From Nocardioides sp. HDW12B (GTDB lineage: Bacteria > Actinomycetota > Actinomycetes > Propionibacteriales > Nocardioidaceae), in the NCBI RefSeq assembly GCF_011299595.1, contig NZ_CP049867.1, forward strand, positions 4,092,001 through 4,156,000: DNA of 64,000 bases, in the 5' to 3' direction. The notes under the pieces were generated by a model. That model searched no databases. It saw only the letters and a program-made list of their open reading frames with translations, and was not told the origin of the DNA. Within the stretch, counting starts at the first letter, position 1. Every line of letters begins with the position of its first letter. Position numbers and translations under genes: made by a program. This document shows positions 53,679 through 61,660 of the stretch, one piece after another.

Positions 53679-54662
53679 GTGACCACGTCCCGCTCCTGCC
53701 ACGTCGTCGTGGTCGGGTCCGGGATCAGCGGCCTCACCTGTGCGGAGGCGCTGCTGCGCGCCGGTCACGACGTGACCGTCGTGTCGGCCGACGCGCTGGC
53801 ACGCACGACCTCGCACCTCGCGGCTGCCGTCTGGTTCCCCACTGCCGCCGGGCCCCCGGACGCGGTGGCGCGCTGGGGACGCACGACCTTCGACCTGCTG
53901 GCCGCGCACGCGGCCACCGGGGTTCCGGGGGTCACGATGCGTGAGTCCCTCGTGCTGTTCCGCCCCGGCGTCGAGGTGCCCGACGAGCTGCCGGCCTGGG
54001 CGGCGTCGGTGGGCGACGTGCGACCGGCCCGTGCCGACGAGCTGCCGCCGGGCTACCCCGCCGGCTGGCGTTTCGCCGTACCTCTCGTGGAGATGCCGGT
54101 GCACTTGCCGTGGCTGCACGCGCAGGTGGTGGCGGCCGGTGCCCGCGAGGTCGTACGACGCCTCCGCGGCCTCGACGACGTGCTCGACCTCCGACCCGAC
54201 GTGGTCGTCAACGCCGCCGGGATGGCGGCCGGGGCCCTGGTGGGCGACGACTCGGTCTACCCCGTGCGCGGCCAGATCGTGCGGGTGAGGAACCCCGGTG
54301 TCGAGCTGTCGGTGCGCGACGAGCACCACCCGGGCGGCCGCGCCTACGTCCATCCGCGCACGGACGACTGCATCCTCGGGGGCACCCTCGAGCGCGGCAG
54401 CTGGAGCACCGAGCCCGACCCGGCCGAGACCGCGGCGATCCTCGAGCGCTGCGCCGACATCGTGCCGGCGCTGGCGGGCGCCGAGGTCCTCGAGAGCGTC
54501 GCCGGGCTCCGTCCCGGTCGGTCGGAGGTGCGGATCGAGCGCGACGACACGCTGCTGCCCGTGCCGGTGGTCCACGACTACGGCCACGGCGGTGCCGGCA
54601 TCACCGTCGGCTGGGGCTGCGCCCAGGACGTGGTGGCGCTGGTGGGCTCCGTCGAGGGCTGA
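53679..54662 (+). CDS. D-amino-acid oxidase / FAD-dependent oxidoreductase
   Basis: 327-residue flavoenzyme of the DAO family. FAD motif VVVVGSGISGLTCAEALLRAG; LAAAVWFP and the VVNAAGM segment follow. The substrate arginine lies in the C-terminal SVAGLRPGRSEVRIE, and HDYGHGGAGITVGWGCA is the canonical FAD-contact end of D-amino-acid oxidases. GTG start at 53679. It oxidises a D-amino acid to keto acid and hydrogen peroxide; the preferred substrate is unknown. Confidence 0.92.
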   Translation: MTTSRSCHVVVVGSGISGLTCAEALLRAGHDVTVVSADALARTTSHLAAAVWFPTAAGPPDAVARWGRTTFDLLAAHAATGVPGVTMRESLVLFRPGVEVPDELPAWAASVGDVRPARADELPPGYPAGWRFAVPLVEMPVHLPWLHAQVVAAGAREVVRRLRGLDDVLDLRPDVVVNAAGMAAGALVGDDSVYPVRGQIVRVRNPGVELSVRDEHHPGGRAYVHPRTDDCILGGTLERGSWSTEPDPAETAAILERCADIVPALAGAEVLESVAGLRPGRSEVRIERDDTLLPVPVVHDYGHGGAGITVGWGCAQDVVALVGSVEG

Positions 54663-54693
54663 CCGGCGACTGACCGGCGACTGACCGGCGACG
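54661..54693. repeat. Three tandem 11-bp repeats after the oxidase gene
   Basis: CTGACCGGCGA occurs three times in a row at the oxidase stop codon, between it and the converging ArsR-GNAT gene. Confidence 0.6.
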
Positions 54694-54694
54694 C

Positions 54695-55555
54695 TCAGCA
54701 GACCTCGCTGCGCCGCTCGAGCAGCACGGTGTCGCGCCACTCGCCGTCGAGGCGCGCGATGCGCGTGCGCACCGCCAGCGTGCGGTAGCCGGCGGCGTGG
54801 TGCAGCGCCAGGCTCGCGCGGTTCTCGGGGAAGACCGACGCCTGCAGCGTCCACAGGCCCGCGGCGTCCGCGGCGTTGACCTGGGTGTGCAGCAGGGCCT
54901 TGCCGACCCCGCGGCCCCGCGCGGCCTCGGCCACGTAGACCGCCGTCTCGCCGACCCCGGCGTAGCAGTCGCGCGTCGAGGTGGGCATGACCGCCGTCCA
55001 CCCGACCACCGCGCCGTCGAGCTCGGCCACCCAGGCGAGGTCGGGCAGCCAGCGATCCCGCAGCTCGGCCGCCGACGGCACGACCGTCTCGAAGGTCGCG
55101 GTGCGCGTCGCCAGGCCCTCGGCGTAGATCTCCCGCACCCGGGGGAGGTCGGCCTCGTCGACGGGCCGGACGCTCACGTCGGCGGGGAGGTCGGAGGGGC
55201 AGCACGGGCGCGACGACAGCGCACCCATGACGACGTCGGCGGCGTGGGGAAGGCCGGTGCAGCAGGCGGCGTTGGCCGAGACGAGGCTCGACGTACCCAC
55301 CTTGTCGACGACCACGAAGCCCACGCGCTTGAGGAGGTCGACGTGGTGGGAGCACGTCGACTGGCTGATCCCCAGCGTGGCGGCGAGGTCGCCGACGCGC
55401 AGCGCGCCGCTCGGGGCGGTGGCGACGGCGTGCAGCAGCCGGACGCGGGTCGGGTCGGCCAGCACGGAGAACCACTCCGCGTACCGCTCGGCCTCGCCGC
55501 GGTCCAGCGTGCTGTCCTGGTCCCGGGCCGGGAGGACCTCGCTCGTCGTGGTCAT
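54695..55555 (-). CDS. ArsR-type repressor fused to a GNAT acetyltransferase (ArsN-like)
   Basis: 286-residue two-domain protein. Residues 20-120 are an ArsR winged helix (LADPTRVRLLHAVA, then GISQSTCSHHVDLLKRVGF) with cysteines at 68, 98, 99, 118 and 119 that can bind arsenite. Residues 126-286 form a GNAT domain of the phosphinothricin/arsinothricin type (FETVVPSAAELRDRW, acetyl-CoA loop RGRGVGKALL). Such a fusion couples sensing to detoxification of an arsenical amino acid. ATG at 55555. Divergent from the monooxygenase gene. Confidence 0.85.
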   Translation of the reverse strand: MTTTSEVLPARDQDSTLDRGEAERYAEWFSVLADPTRVRLLHAVATAPSGALRVGDLAATLGISQSTCSHHVDLLKRVGFVVVDKVGTSSLVSANAACCTGLPHAADVVMGALSSRPCCPSDLPADVSVRPVDEADLPRVREIYAEGLATRTATFETVVPSAAELRDRWLPDLAWVAELDGAVVGWTAVMPTSTRDCYAGVGETAVYVAEAARGRGVGKALLHTQVNAADAAGLWTLQASVFPENRASLALHHAAGYRTLAVRTRIARLDGEWRDTVLLERRSEVC

Positions 55556-55577
55556 GGTCCGATCGTACCTTGTCTTC

Positions 55578-55620
55578 ATCGACAAGCGTCGATACAGTCG
55601 CTCCATCGACACGAGTCGAT
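55578..55620. promoter_or_regulatory. Two ArsR operator dyads
   Basis: ATCGAC-N4-GTCGAT occurs twice (55578-55593 and 55605-55620), 27 bp apart, in the 83-bp gap between the divergent repressor and monooxygenase genes. Identical arms and spacer length strongly suggest binding of the ArsR domain at both sites. Confidence 0.8.
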
Positions 55621-55638
55621 GGAGCTCCAGGAGGACCC

Positions 55639-57006
55639 GTGACCCACCCCCTCGCCGTCATCGGCGCCGGCCCCGTCGGCCTGGCCGCCGCCGCCAACGC
55701 GGCCCGTCGCGGTCTGCCGTACGTCGTGCTCGAGTCCGGCCCGGCGGCCGGCGCGGCCGTGGCCGACTGGGCGCACGTCCGGCTCTTCTCTGCCTGGCGC
55801 GAGCTCGTCGACCCGGTGGCGCGCGAGCTGCTCGAGGAGTCCGGCTGGTCGGCCCCCGACCCCGACGCCTACCCGACCGGAGCCGAGTGGCGCGAGCGCT
55901 ACCTCGTGCCGCTCGCCGCGCTGCTGGCCGAGCGCCCCGAGGGCCAGGTCCGGTTCAGCACGCGCGTCGTCGGGGTCGCGCGTGCCGGACGCGACCTGCT
56001 GGTCGACTCCGGGCGCGACGACGACCCCTTCGCCCTGCACCTGGAGACGTCGGACGGGCCCGAGAGGCTGCTCGCGAGCGCCGTCGTCGACGCCTCCGGC
56101 ACCTGGTCCGCCCCGAACCCCCTCGGCGCCGACGGCTACCCGGCGCCGGGGGAGCGCGAGCACGCCGACCGCATCGCGTCCGGCGTCCCCGACTTCGCGG
56201 ACCCGGCCGTGGCGGCGCGCTACGCCGGCAAGCACGTCGTCGTCGCGGGCAAGGGAGCCTCGGCCCAGGGCGTGCTCGTCGGGCTGGCCGCGCTGGCCCG
56301 CCGCGACCCGGCCACGCGCGTCTCCTGGCTGCTGCGCCGACCGGGCGTCGGGGACGCCTTCGGCGGCGGCGACAACGACCAGCTCGAGCAGCGCGGCGCC
56401 CTGGGCCAGGCGGCGCGGGCGGCGGCCTCGGGCGGCGCGGTCACCCCCGTCACCCACTTCCGCACGGTCGCCGTCGAGGAGCAGGTCGACGGGCGGCTGA
56501 CGCTGACCTCGACCGACGGCCGCCAGGTCGTCGACGTCGACGAGGTCGTCGTCGTGACCGGCTACCGCCCCGACCTGTCGTTCCTCTCCGAGGTGCGGCT
56601 CGACCTCGACCCCGCGCTGCAGGCCGCGCGCGTGCTCGCCGACCAGATCCACCCCGACCACCACAGCTGCGGCGACGTCGCGCCGCACGGGCACCGTGAG
56701 CTGTCCCAGCCCGAGCGTGGCCTCTACCTGGTCGGGATGAAGTCCTACGGGCGCGCGCCGTCGTTCCTCGCGATGACCGGCTTCGAGCAGGTCCGCTCGG
56801 TGGTGGCCGCCCTCGACGGCGACCTCGAGGCGGCCGACCGGGTCGACCTCGTGCTGCCGGAGACCGGGGTCTGCAACGGCGCCGGGCGCTTCGACGACCC
56901 CGACGTCACGTCGTCGCCCGACGGCGGCTGCTGCGCCGCCCCCTCGTCCGTGGCCGGGTCGCCGGTCGGGCTCACCCTGGTCGGTGCCGGTGGCGCGACC
57001 TGCTGA
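55639..57006 (+). CDS. ArsO-like flavin-dependent monooxygenase
   Basis: 455-residue FAD/NADPH monooxygenase. FAD motif AVIGAGPVGLAAAANAARRG; the following RLFSAW and WSAPNPLGADGYP segments are typical of flavoproteins linked to ars operons (ArsO). A second Rossmann motif (VVVAGKGASAQGVLVG) is a GKGASA variant of GxGxxA. The C-terminus has unusual Cys (CCAAPS and the final ATC) that could bind arsenic. GTG start with GAGGAC ribosome site. Its gene lies first after the dyads. Confidence 0.82.
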   Translation: MTHPLAVIGAGPVGLAAAANAARRGLPYVVLESGPAAGAAVADWAHVRLFSAWRELVDPVARELLEESGWSAPDPDAYPTGAEWRERYLVPLAALLAERPEGQVRFSTRVVGVARAGRDLLVDSGRDDDPFALHLETSDGPERLLASAVVDASGTWSAPNPLGADGYPAPGEREHADRIASGVPDFADPAVAARYAGKHVVVAGKGASAQGVLVGLAALARRDPATRVSWLLRRPGVGDAFGGGDNDQLEQRGALGQAARAAASGGAVTPVTHFRTVAVEEQVDGRLTLTSTDGRQVVDVDEVVVVTGYRPDLSFLSEVRLDLDPALQAARVLADQIHPDHHSCGDVAPHGHRELSQPERGLYLVGMKSYGRAPSFLAMTGFEQVRSVVAALDGDLEAADRVDLVLPETGVCNGAGRFDDPDVTSSPDGGCCAAPSSVAGSPVGLTLVGAGGATC

Positions 57007-57031
57007 CGCCGCGACGCGGCAGGGGCCCGGC

Positions 57032-58366
57032 GTGAGCGAGCCGGGGGCGCTCGACCGGGCCGGGCTGCGCCAGGTCGTGGTCGTGCTCAGCACCGTCCAG
57101 ATCGTGTCGTGGGGGGTGCTCTACTACGCCTTCGCCGCGCTCCAGGCCCCGATCGTGGCGGACACCGGGTGGTCGCCGATGGCGGTCACCGGCGCCTTCA
57201 GCCTGTCCCAGGTCGTCGCCGGCGCCGTCGGGCTGTGGGTCGGGCGCCACCTCGACGAGCACGGCCCGCGCCGCGTCATGACGGCCTCCTCGCTCGTCGC
57301 CGTGCCGGGCGTCCTGGTGCTCGCGACGGCGCCGAGCCTGGCGCTGTTCTACCTCGGCTGGCTGCTGGTCGGCGTCGCCATGGCGGGCACGCTCTACCCG
57401 CCGGCGTTCGCTGCGCTCACCCGCTGGGGCGGCGCGCTGCGCGTCCGGGCGCTCACCACGCTGACCCTGGTGGCCGGACTCGCCAGCACCGTGTTCGTCC
57501 CGCTCGCGACCGCGCTCGACGCATGGCTCGGGTGGCGAGGGGCGTACGGCGTGCTGCTGGTCGCCCTGGCGCTCGTCACGGTCCCTCTGCACTGGTGGGG
57601 GCTCGACCAGCCGTGGCGGGGACACCGCGCGGCGGGCCCCGACCCCGACACCGGCTCTGGCACCGGCCATGACACCGGCCATGGCGCCGGCCCGGGGCCC
57701 GGCGGGGACGCCGGCCGCGAGGCCGGGTCCACGCGCGCGACCGCCACGGGGTCGGCGTACGACGAGGCGGGGACCGACGTGGCGCGGACCCGGCCGTTCC
57801 TGCTGCTGGCGGCGGGCAACGCGCTGGCCGCGCTCGTGGTCTTCGCCGGGCTCGTCAACATGGTCCCGATGCTGCTCGAGCAGGGGCTGAGCGCCTCGGC
57901 CGCGGCGCTCGCCCTCGGGCTCGGGGGTGTGGGCCAGGTCGTGGGACGGCTGGGCTACGCGCGGTTCGCGGCGGCCACGTCGGTGACGACCCGCGGGGTG
58001 GTGGTGGTCGGCGCCGTGGCCCTCACGACCGGCGTGCTCGCGGTGGTCCCGGCCTCCGGTCCGCTGCTCGTCGGGATCGGCATGGTGCTGGGTCTGGCGC
58101 GAGGGATCTTCACGCTGGTGCAGGCGACAGCCGTCACCGACCGCTGGGGGACGGTCGACTACGGCCGGCTCAACGGGGTGCTGACCGCGCCCGCGCTGGC
58201 CGCCGCGGCCGCGGCGCCCTTCCTGGGCGCCACGCTCGCGACCGTCCTCGGCTCCTACGGCGACGCCTTCCTGGTGCTCGCCGGCATCGGGCTGGTGGCG
58301 GCGACGCTCATGGTCGGCGCGACGCCCCGCCGGCACCCGGGGAGGGCCGATGGCCTCGGGCGCTGA
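57032..58366 (+). CDS. MFS transporter of the arsenic cluster
   Basis: 444-residue, 12-helix major facilitator. The VGRHLDEHGPRRVM loop 2-3 motif is present. The central cytoplasmic loop (about residues 195-255) is expanded and Gly/Asp/Thr-rich (DTGSGTGHDTGHGAG). GTG start at 57032, 25 bp after the monooxygenase. In this context it may export an arsenical or its derivative; no Acr3 or ArsB is found, which is why I infer this role. Confidence 0.82.
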   Translation: MSEPGALDRAGLRQVVVVLSTVQIVSWGVLYYAFAALQAPIVADTGWSPMAVTGAFSLSQVVAGAVGLWVGRHLDEHGPRRVMTASSLVAVPGVLVLATAPSLALFYLGWLLVGVAMAGTLYPPAFAALTRWGGALRVRALTTLTLVAGLASTVFVPLATALDAWLGWRGAYGVLLVALALVTVPLHWWGLDQPWRGHRAAGPDPDTGSGTGHDTGHGAGPGPGGDAGREAGSTRATATGSAYDEAGTDVARTRPFLLLAAGNALAALVVFAGLVNMVPMLLEQGLSASAAALALGLGGVGQVVGRLGYARFAAATSVTTRGVVVVGAVALTTGVLAVVPASGPLLVGIGMVLGLARGIFTLVQATAVTDRWGTVDYGRLNGVLTAPALAAAAAAPFLGATLATVLGSYGDAFLVLAGIGLVAATLMVGATPRRHPGRADGLGR

Positions 58367-58480
58367 CCGCTGTCACCATGGGCGCGCACCGAGGGTGCCT
58401 GCGCCGGTCGGTCTCGGCCACCCCGACCACCTCAGGGCACGTCGCCTCCTCCCCGTCACCTCACCCCCAGGAGCACTCCG

Positions 58481-58924
58481 ATGACCGCACCCGAGACCCC
58501 GCAGGTCGTCTTCGCCTGCGTCCGCAACGGCGGCCGCTCGGTGATCAGCCGCGTGCTGACCGAGCACTACGCGCGGGGTCGCGTCGTCGCGCGATCGGCC
58601 GGCACCCAGCCCGGCGAGCACATCCACCCCGAGGTCGCCGCCGTGCTCGAGCGGCTCGGGCTGGACACCTCGCGGGAGACGCCGACCCTGCTGACGCGCG
58701 AGACGATCGCGGCCTCCACGATGGCGATCACGCTGGGCTGCGGCGAGGAGTGCCCCTACGTCCCGGGCGTGCGGTACGTCGACTGGCCGGTCGCCGACCC
58801 CGGCGGCCAGGACGACGCCGGCGTGCGCGCCGTCGTGGCCGACCTCGACGTACGGGTGCGGCAGCTGCTGGTCGAGCTGGTGCCCGACCTCGAGCTGCCG
58901 CCGTCGGTGCTCGAGGCGGGCTGA
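58481..58924 (+). CDS. arsC: Arsenate reductase, LMW-PTP family
   Basis: 147-residue reductase with the phosphatase-like P-loop CVRNGGRS (Cys13, Arg19) at the N-terminus, followed by SAGTQPG and the CGEECPYVPGVRYVDWPVADP segment with the resolving cysteines and the acid Asp. It converts arsenate to arsenite. ATG 58481 follows AGGAGCAC. Confidence 0.9.
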   Translation: MTAPETPQVVFACVRNGGRSVISRVLTEHYARGRVVARSAGTQPGEHIHPEVAAVLERLGLDTSRETPTLLTRETIAASTMAITLGCGEECPYVPGVRYVDWPVADPGGQDDAGVRAVVADLDVRVRQLLVELVPDLELPPSVLEAG

Positions 58925-58931
58925 CCCGGCG

Positions 58932-59135
58932 TCAGTGGGTGCGGCGCTCCTCGACGTGGGTGGTGCGCGAGCGCTGGGCGGTGGCCACGAGGCCGAGCAC
59001 GATCGACAGGACGCCCGCCCCGACGAGGATCCAGCCGAGCATGATGTCGTCGACACCGGGGATGTCGTAGCTGATGACCGGCGTGACGAACAGCAGGCCG
59101 AGGACGATGAGGACGACTCCGAGTCCGAGACCCAT
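58932..59135 (-). CDS. DUF6458-like small membrane protein
   Basis: 67-residue protein with two hydrophobic helices (GLGLGVVLIVLGLLFV and LGWILVGAGVLSIVLGLV) joined by a short loop. The VDDIMLGWILVGAGV segment is typical of a small actinobacterial family. Function unknown. ATG at 59135. Confidence 0.75.
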   Translation of the reverse strand: MGLGLGVVLIVLGLLFVTPVISYDIPGVDDIMLGWILVGAGVLSIVLGLVATAQRSRTTHVEERRTH

Positions 59136-59512
59136 GACGTGCTCCTTCGGTGGTCGCCGCGGGCGGCGGCGGGGGGGGGGGGGAAGGCGGCCGGACAGCC
59201 CGGAACCGCAGCACACCTATACCCCGCGGCGACGGCGGTCACTCCTGCGCGCGACCCGAGCCGCGCACGGCGTACGACGACGGGGGCGCCTCTCGCGCCG
59301 CACCTGCCCCTTCCGTCACTGGAAATAGTTGGTAGGGTGGAGCACGCACCAGATGCACCAGTTCCGGCAGGTCCCAATCGTCCGCGGAGTGTTGTGAATC
59401 CGGCGGCGTTGGCTCACAAGTTGCATTGCTTCTCGGTGGGGTTCAGCGTCACGCATGTGGTGCAGGGGCGTCGAAGACGGCGCGCCTAGCCCCGATAGAG
59501 GAGTAACAGAGC
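59136..59512. other. Intergenic region between the small membrane protein and cspA
   Basis: 377 bases without a supported gene. It contains a 13-G tract, an AT-richer patch with TAGGGT about 180 bp before cspA (a possible -10), and what should be the long 5' untranslated leader typical of cold-shock genes. Confidence 0.6.
59171..59183. repeat. Homopolymeric tract of 13 G
   Basis: An uninterrupted run of 13 G lies 36 bp upstream of the start of the minus-strand DUF6458-like gene, so C13 on its transcript side. Such tracts are prone to slippage. Confidence 0.9.
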
Positions 59513-59716
59513 ATGGCTCAGGGCACTGTCAAGTGGTTCAACGCCGAGAAGGGTTTCGGCTTCATCGCGCAGGAGGGCGGCGGCGACGACGTCTTCGTGC
59601 ACTTCTCCGCCATCCAGATGCAGGGCTACAAGTCCCTGGAGGAGAACCAGCGCGTGGAGTTCGAGGTCACCCAGGGTCCCAAGGGTCCCCAGGCTGAGAA
59701 CGTCCGCAACGCCTGA
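59513..59716 (+). CDS. cspA: Cold-shock protein CspA family
   Basis: 67-residue single cold-shock domain with both RNA-binding motifs (KGFGFIA as RNP1 and DVFVHFS as RNP2). The N-terminal [14 protein letters not shown] is nearly universal. RNA chaperone. ATG with GAGGAGTAACAG upstream. Followed by a strong terminator. Confidence 0.97.
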   Translation: MAQGTVKWFNAEKGFGFIAQEGGGDDVFVHFSAIQMQGYKSLEENQRVEFEVTQGPKGPQAENVRNA

Positions 59717-59730
59717 TCGTTCCACGCGAG

Positions 59731-59759
59731 GGCCCCGACCGTCTCTGACGGCCGGGGCC
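59731..59759 (+). terminator. Terminator after cspA
   Basis: GGCCCCG-A-CCGTC pairs with GACGG-C-CGGGGCC across a 3-nt loop with one mismatch, followed by TTCGTGCG. Confidence 0.7.
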
Positions 59760-59845
59760 TTCGTGCGTCCCGGCGCGTATTCGCCAGTGCGGCGGCCCAA
59801 GCCCTACGATTGCCGACGGCCCACACCCCTTCCCAGGAGTTCACC

Positions 59846-60481
59846 GTGGCTTTTCGCCTTCGTCTCCGTCCCGTGGACGACACGTTCTTCGATCTGTTCA
59901 CCGACGCCAGCAAGCACCTGGTCACCGGCGCCGACCTGCTCTCCGAGATGCTCGGCGGCCTGCAGCACGGCGGCGGCGACCGCAACGAGCTGGCCGAGCG
60001 GATGCGCGAGGAGGAGCACCGCGCCGACGAGGACACCCACGCGATCATCCGCAAGGTGAACTCGACGTTCGTCACGCCGTTCGACCGCGAGGACATCTAC
60101 GCGCTCGCCTCGGCCCTCGACGACGTCATGGACTTCATGGAGGAGGCCGTCGACCTCGTCGTCCTCTACGAGATCGAGGCGCTGCCCGAGGGCGTCGCCG
60201 ACCAGGTCGAGGTGCTGCGCCGCTGCGCCGGCATCTGCGCCGAGGCGATGCCGCACCTGCGGAGCATGAAGGACCTCGACGAGTTCTGGATCGAGATCAA
60301 CCGCCTCGAGAACGCCGGCGACAAGTCCTACCGGCTGATCCTGGCGCACCTGTTCAGCGGCGCCTACGAGGCGCTCGAGGTGCTCAAGCTCAAGGACGTC
60401 GTCGACTCCCTCGAGGCCGCGATCGACGGCTTCGAGAAGGTCGCCAACATCGTCGAGCAGATCGCCGTCAAGGAGTCCTGA
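59846..60481 (+). CDS. DUF47/PhoU-like phosphate transport accessory protein
   Basis: 211-residue all-helical protein of the DUF47 family, which accompanies Pit phosphate transporters and probably regulates them. Motifs include REEEHRADEDTHAIIRKVNSTFVTPFDREDIYAL and the C-terminal ENAGDKSYRLI. GTG start at 59846. It precedes pit by two bases. Confidence 0.92.
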   Translation: MAFRLRLRPVDDTFFDLFTDASKHLVTGADLLSEMLGGLQHGGGDRNELAERMREEEHRADEDTHAIIRKVNSTFVTPFDREDIYALASALDDVMDFMEEAVDLVVLYEIEALPEGVADQVEVLRRCAGICAEAMPHLRSMKDLDEFWIEINRLENAGDKSYRLILAHLFSGAYEALEVLKLKDVVDSLEAAIDGFEKVANIVEQIAVKES

Positions 60482-60483
60482 GC

Positions 60484-61485
60484 GTGGACCTCGCGATCAT
60501 CATCGCGGTCGTCGTCGTCGCTCTCGTCTTCGACTACACCAACGGCTTCCACGACGCCGCCAACGCCATCGCGACCTCGGTCTCGACCCGGGCGCTGACC
60601 CCGCGCATCGCCCTGGCGATGGCGGCGGTCATGAACTTCGTGGGCGCCTTCCTCGGTCAGGAGGTCGCCAACACCGTCGGCGGCGTCATCACGCCGTCGC
60701 AGACCACCAGCGGCATGGTGGTGGTGATGGCCGGGCTCTTCGGCGCCATCGCCTGGAACCTGCTGACCTGGTACTTCGGCCTGCCCTCGTCGTCCTCCCA
60801 CGCCCTCATCGGCGGCCTCGTCGGCGCCGCGGTGGCGTCGGGCTCGGGGGTCAAGTGGGACGTCATCCTCGAGAAGATCGTCATCCCGATGGTCGCCTCG
60901 CCGCTCTTCGGCTTCGCCGCGGCGGCGCTCGTGATGATCGCGATCATGTGGATCTTCAAGCGCGCGAACCCCAGCAAGGCGCAGCGCGGCTTCCGTGCGG
61001 CGCAGACGCTGAGCGCCGCGGCCATGGCGCTGGGCCACGGCCTGCAGGACGCCCAGAAGACGATGGGCGTCATCTTCCTGGCCCTGGTCACCGGCGGCTT
61101 CGCCTCGGCCGACGACGACCTGCCGTTCTGGGTCATCCTGTCGGCGGCCGCCGCCATCTCGGCGGGCACCTACGCCGGCGGCTGGCGCATCATGCGCACC
61201 CTCGGCCGGCGCATCATCGACCTCGACCCGGCCCGCGGCTTCGCCGCCGAGTCGGTGGCGGCCGGTGTGCTCTACACGACCGCCTTCGCCTTCGAGGCCC
61301 CGATCTCGACCACCCACACCATCACCTCCGCCGTCATGGGCGTCGGTGCGACCAAGCGTCTCTCCGCCGTTCGCTGGGGCGTCGCCCGCAGCATCATCGC
61401 CGCCTGGGTCCTCACCTTCCCGATGGCCGGCCTCGTCGCCGCCCTCACCTACGAGATCCTCCACAACGTCTTCCAGCTCCCCTGA
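60484..61485 (+). CDS. pit: Low-affinity inorganic phosphate transporter (Pit)
   Basis: 333-residue membrane symporter of the PiT family, about ten helices. The duplicated PiT signatures are GFHDAANAIATSVSTRALTP at the N-terminus and the LPSSSSHALIGGLVGAAVA / THTITSAVMGVGATKRLSAVRWG pair. GTG start at 60484. Coupled to the DUF47 gene. Confidence 0.95.
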   Translation: MDLAIIIAVVVVALVFDYTNGFHDAANAIATSVSTRALTPRIALAMAAVMNFVGAFLGQEVANTVGGVITPSQTTSGMVVVMAGLFGAIAWNLLTWYFGLPSSSSHALIGGLVGAAVASGSGVKWDVILEKIVIPMVASPLFGFAAAALVMIAIMWIFKRANPSKAQRGFRAAQTLSAAAMALGHGLQDAQKTMGVIFLALVTGGFASADDDLPFWVILSAAAAISAGTYAGGWRIMRTLGRRIIDLDPARGFAAESVAAGVLYTTAFAFEAPISTTHTITSAVMGVGATKRLSAVRWGVARSIIAAWVLTFPMAGLVAALTYEILHNVFQLP

Positions 61486-61494
61486 CCCCCCTCC

Positions 61495-61648
61495 GCGAAG
61501 CGTCAGGTGTGTACGCGCGAAGCGTCGTTTGTGCACGCGCGAAGCGTCAGTCGCGCACGCGCGAAACGTCACTCGTGCACGCGCGAAGCGTCAGTTGTGT
61601 ACGCGCGAAGCGTCAGTTGTGTACGCGCGAAGCGTCAGCTGTGCACGT
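61495..61648. repeat. Seven tandem 22-bp repeats upstream of the monooxygenase gene
   Basis: Seven head-to-tail copies of exactly 22 bp, each beginning GCGAAGCGTCAG or a close variant and ending GTACGC or GCACGC. Units 5 and 6 are identical. It lies between pit and the monooxygenase gene, whose start is 13 bp past the array. Confidence 0.92.
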
Positions 61649-61660
61649 CGAGGATGACGC

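Noticed and set aside
53646-55697. 683-codon minus-strand frame covering the oxidase and ArsR-GNAT genes
   Set aside because: It is out of frame with both well-supported genes and its translation has no family features.
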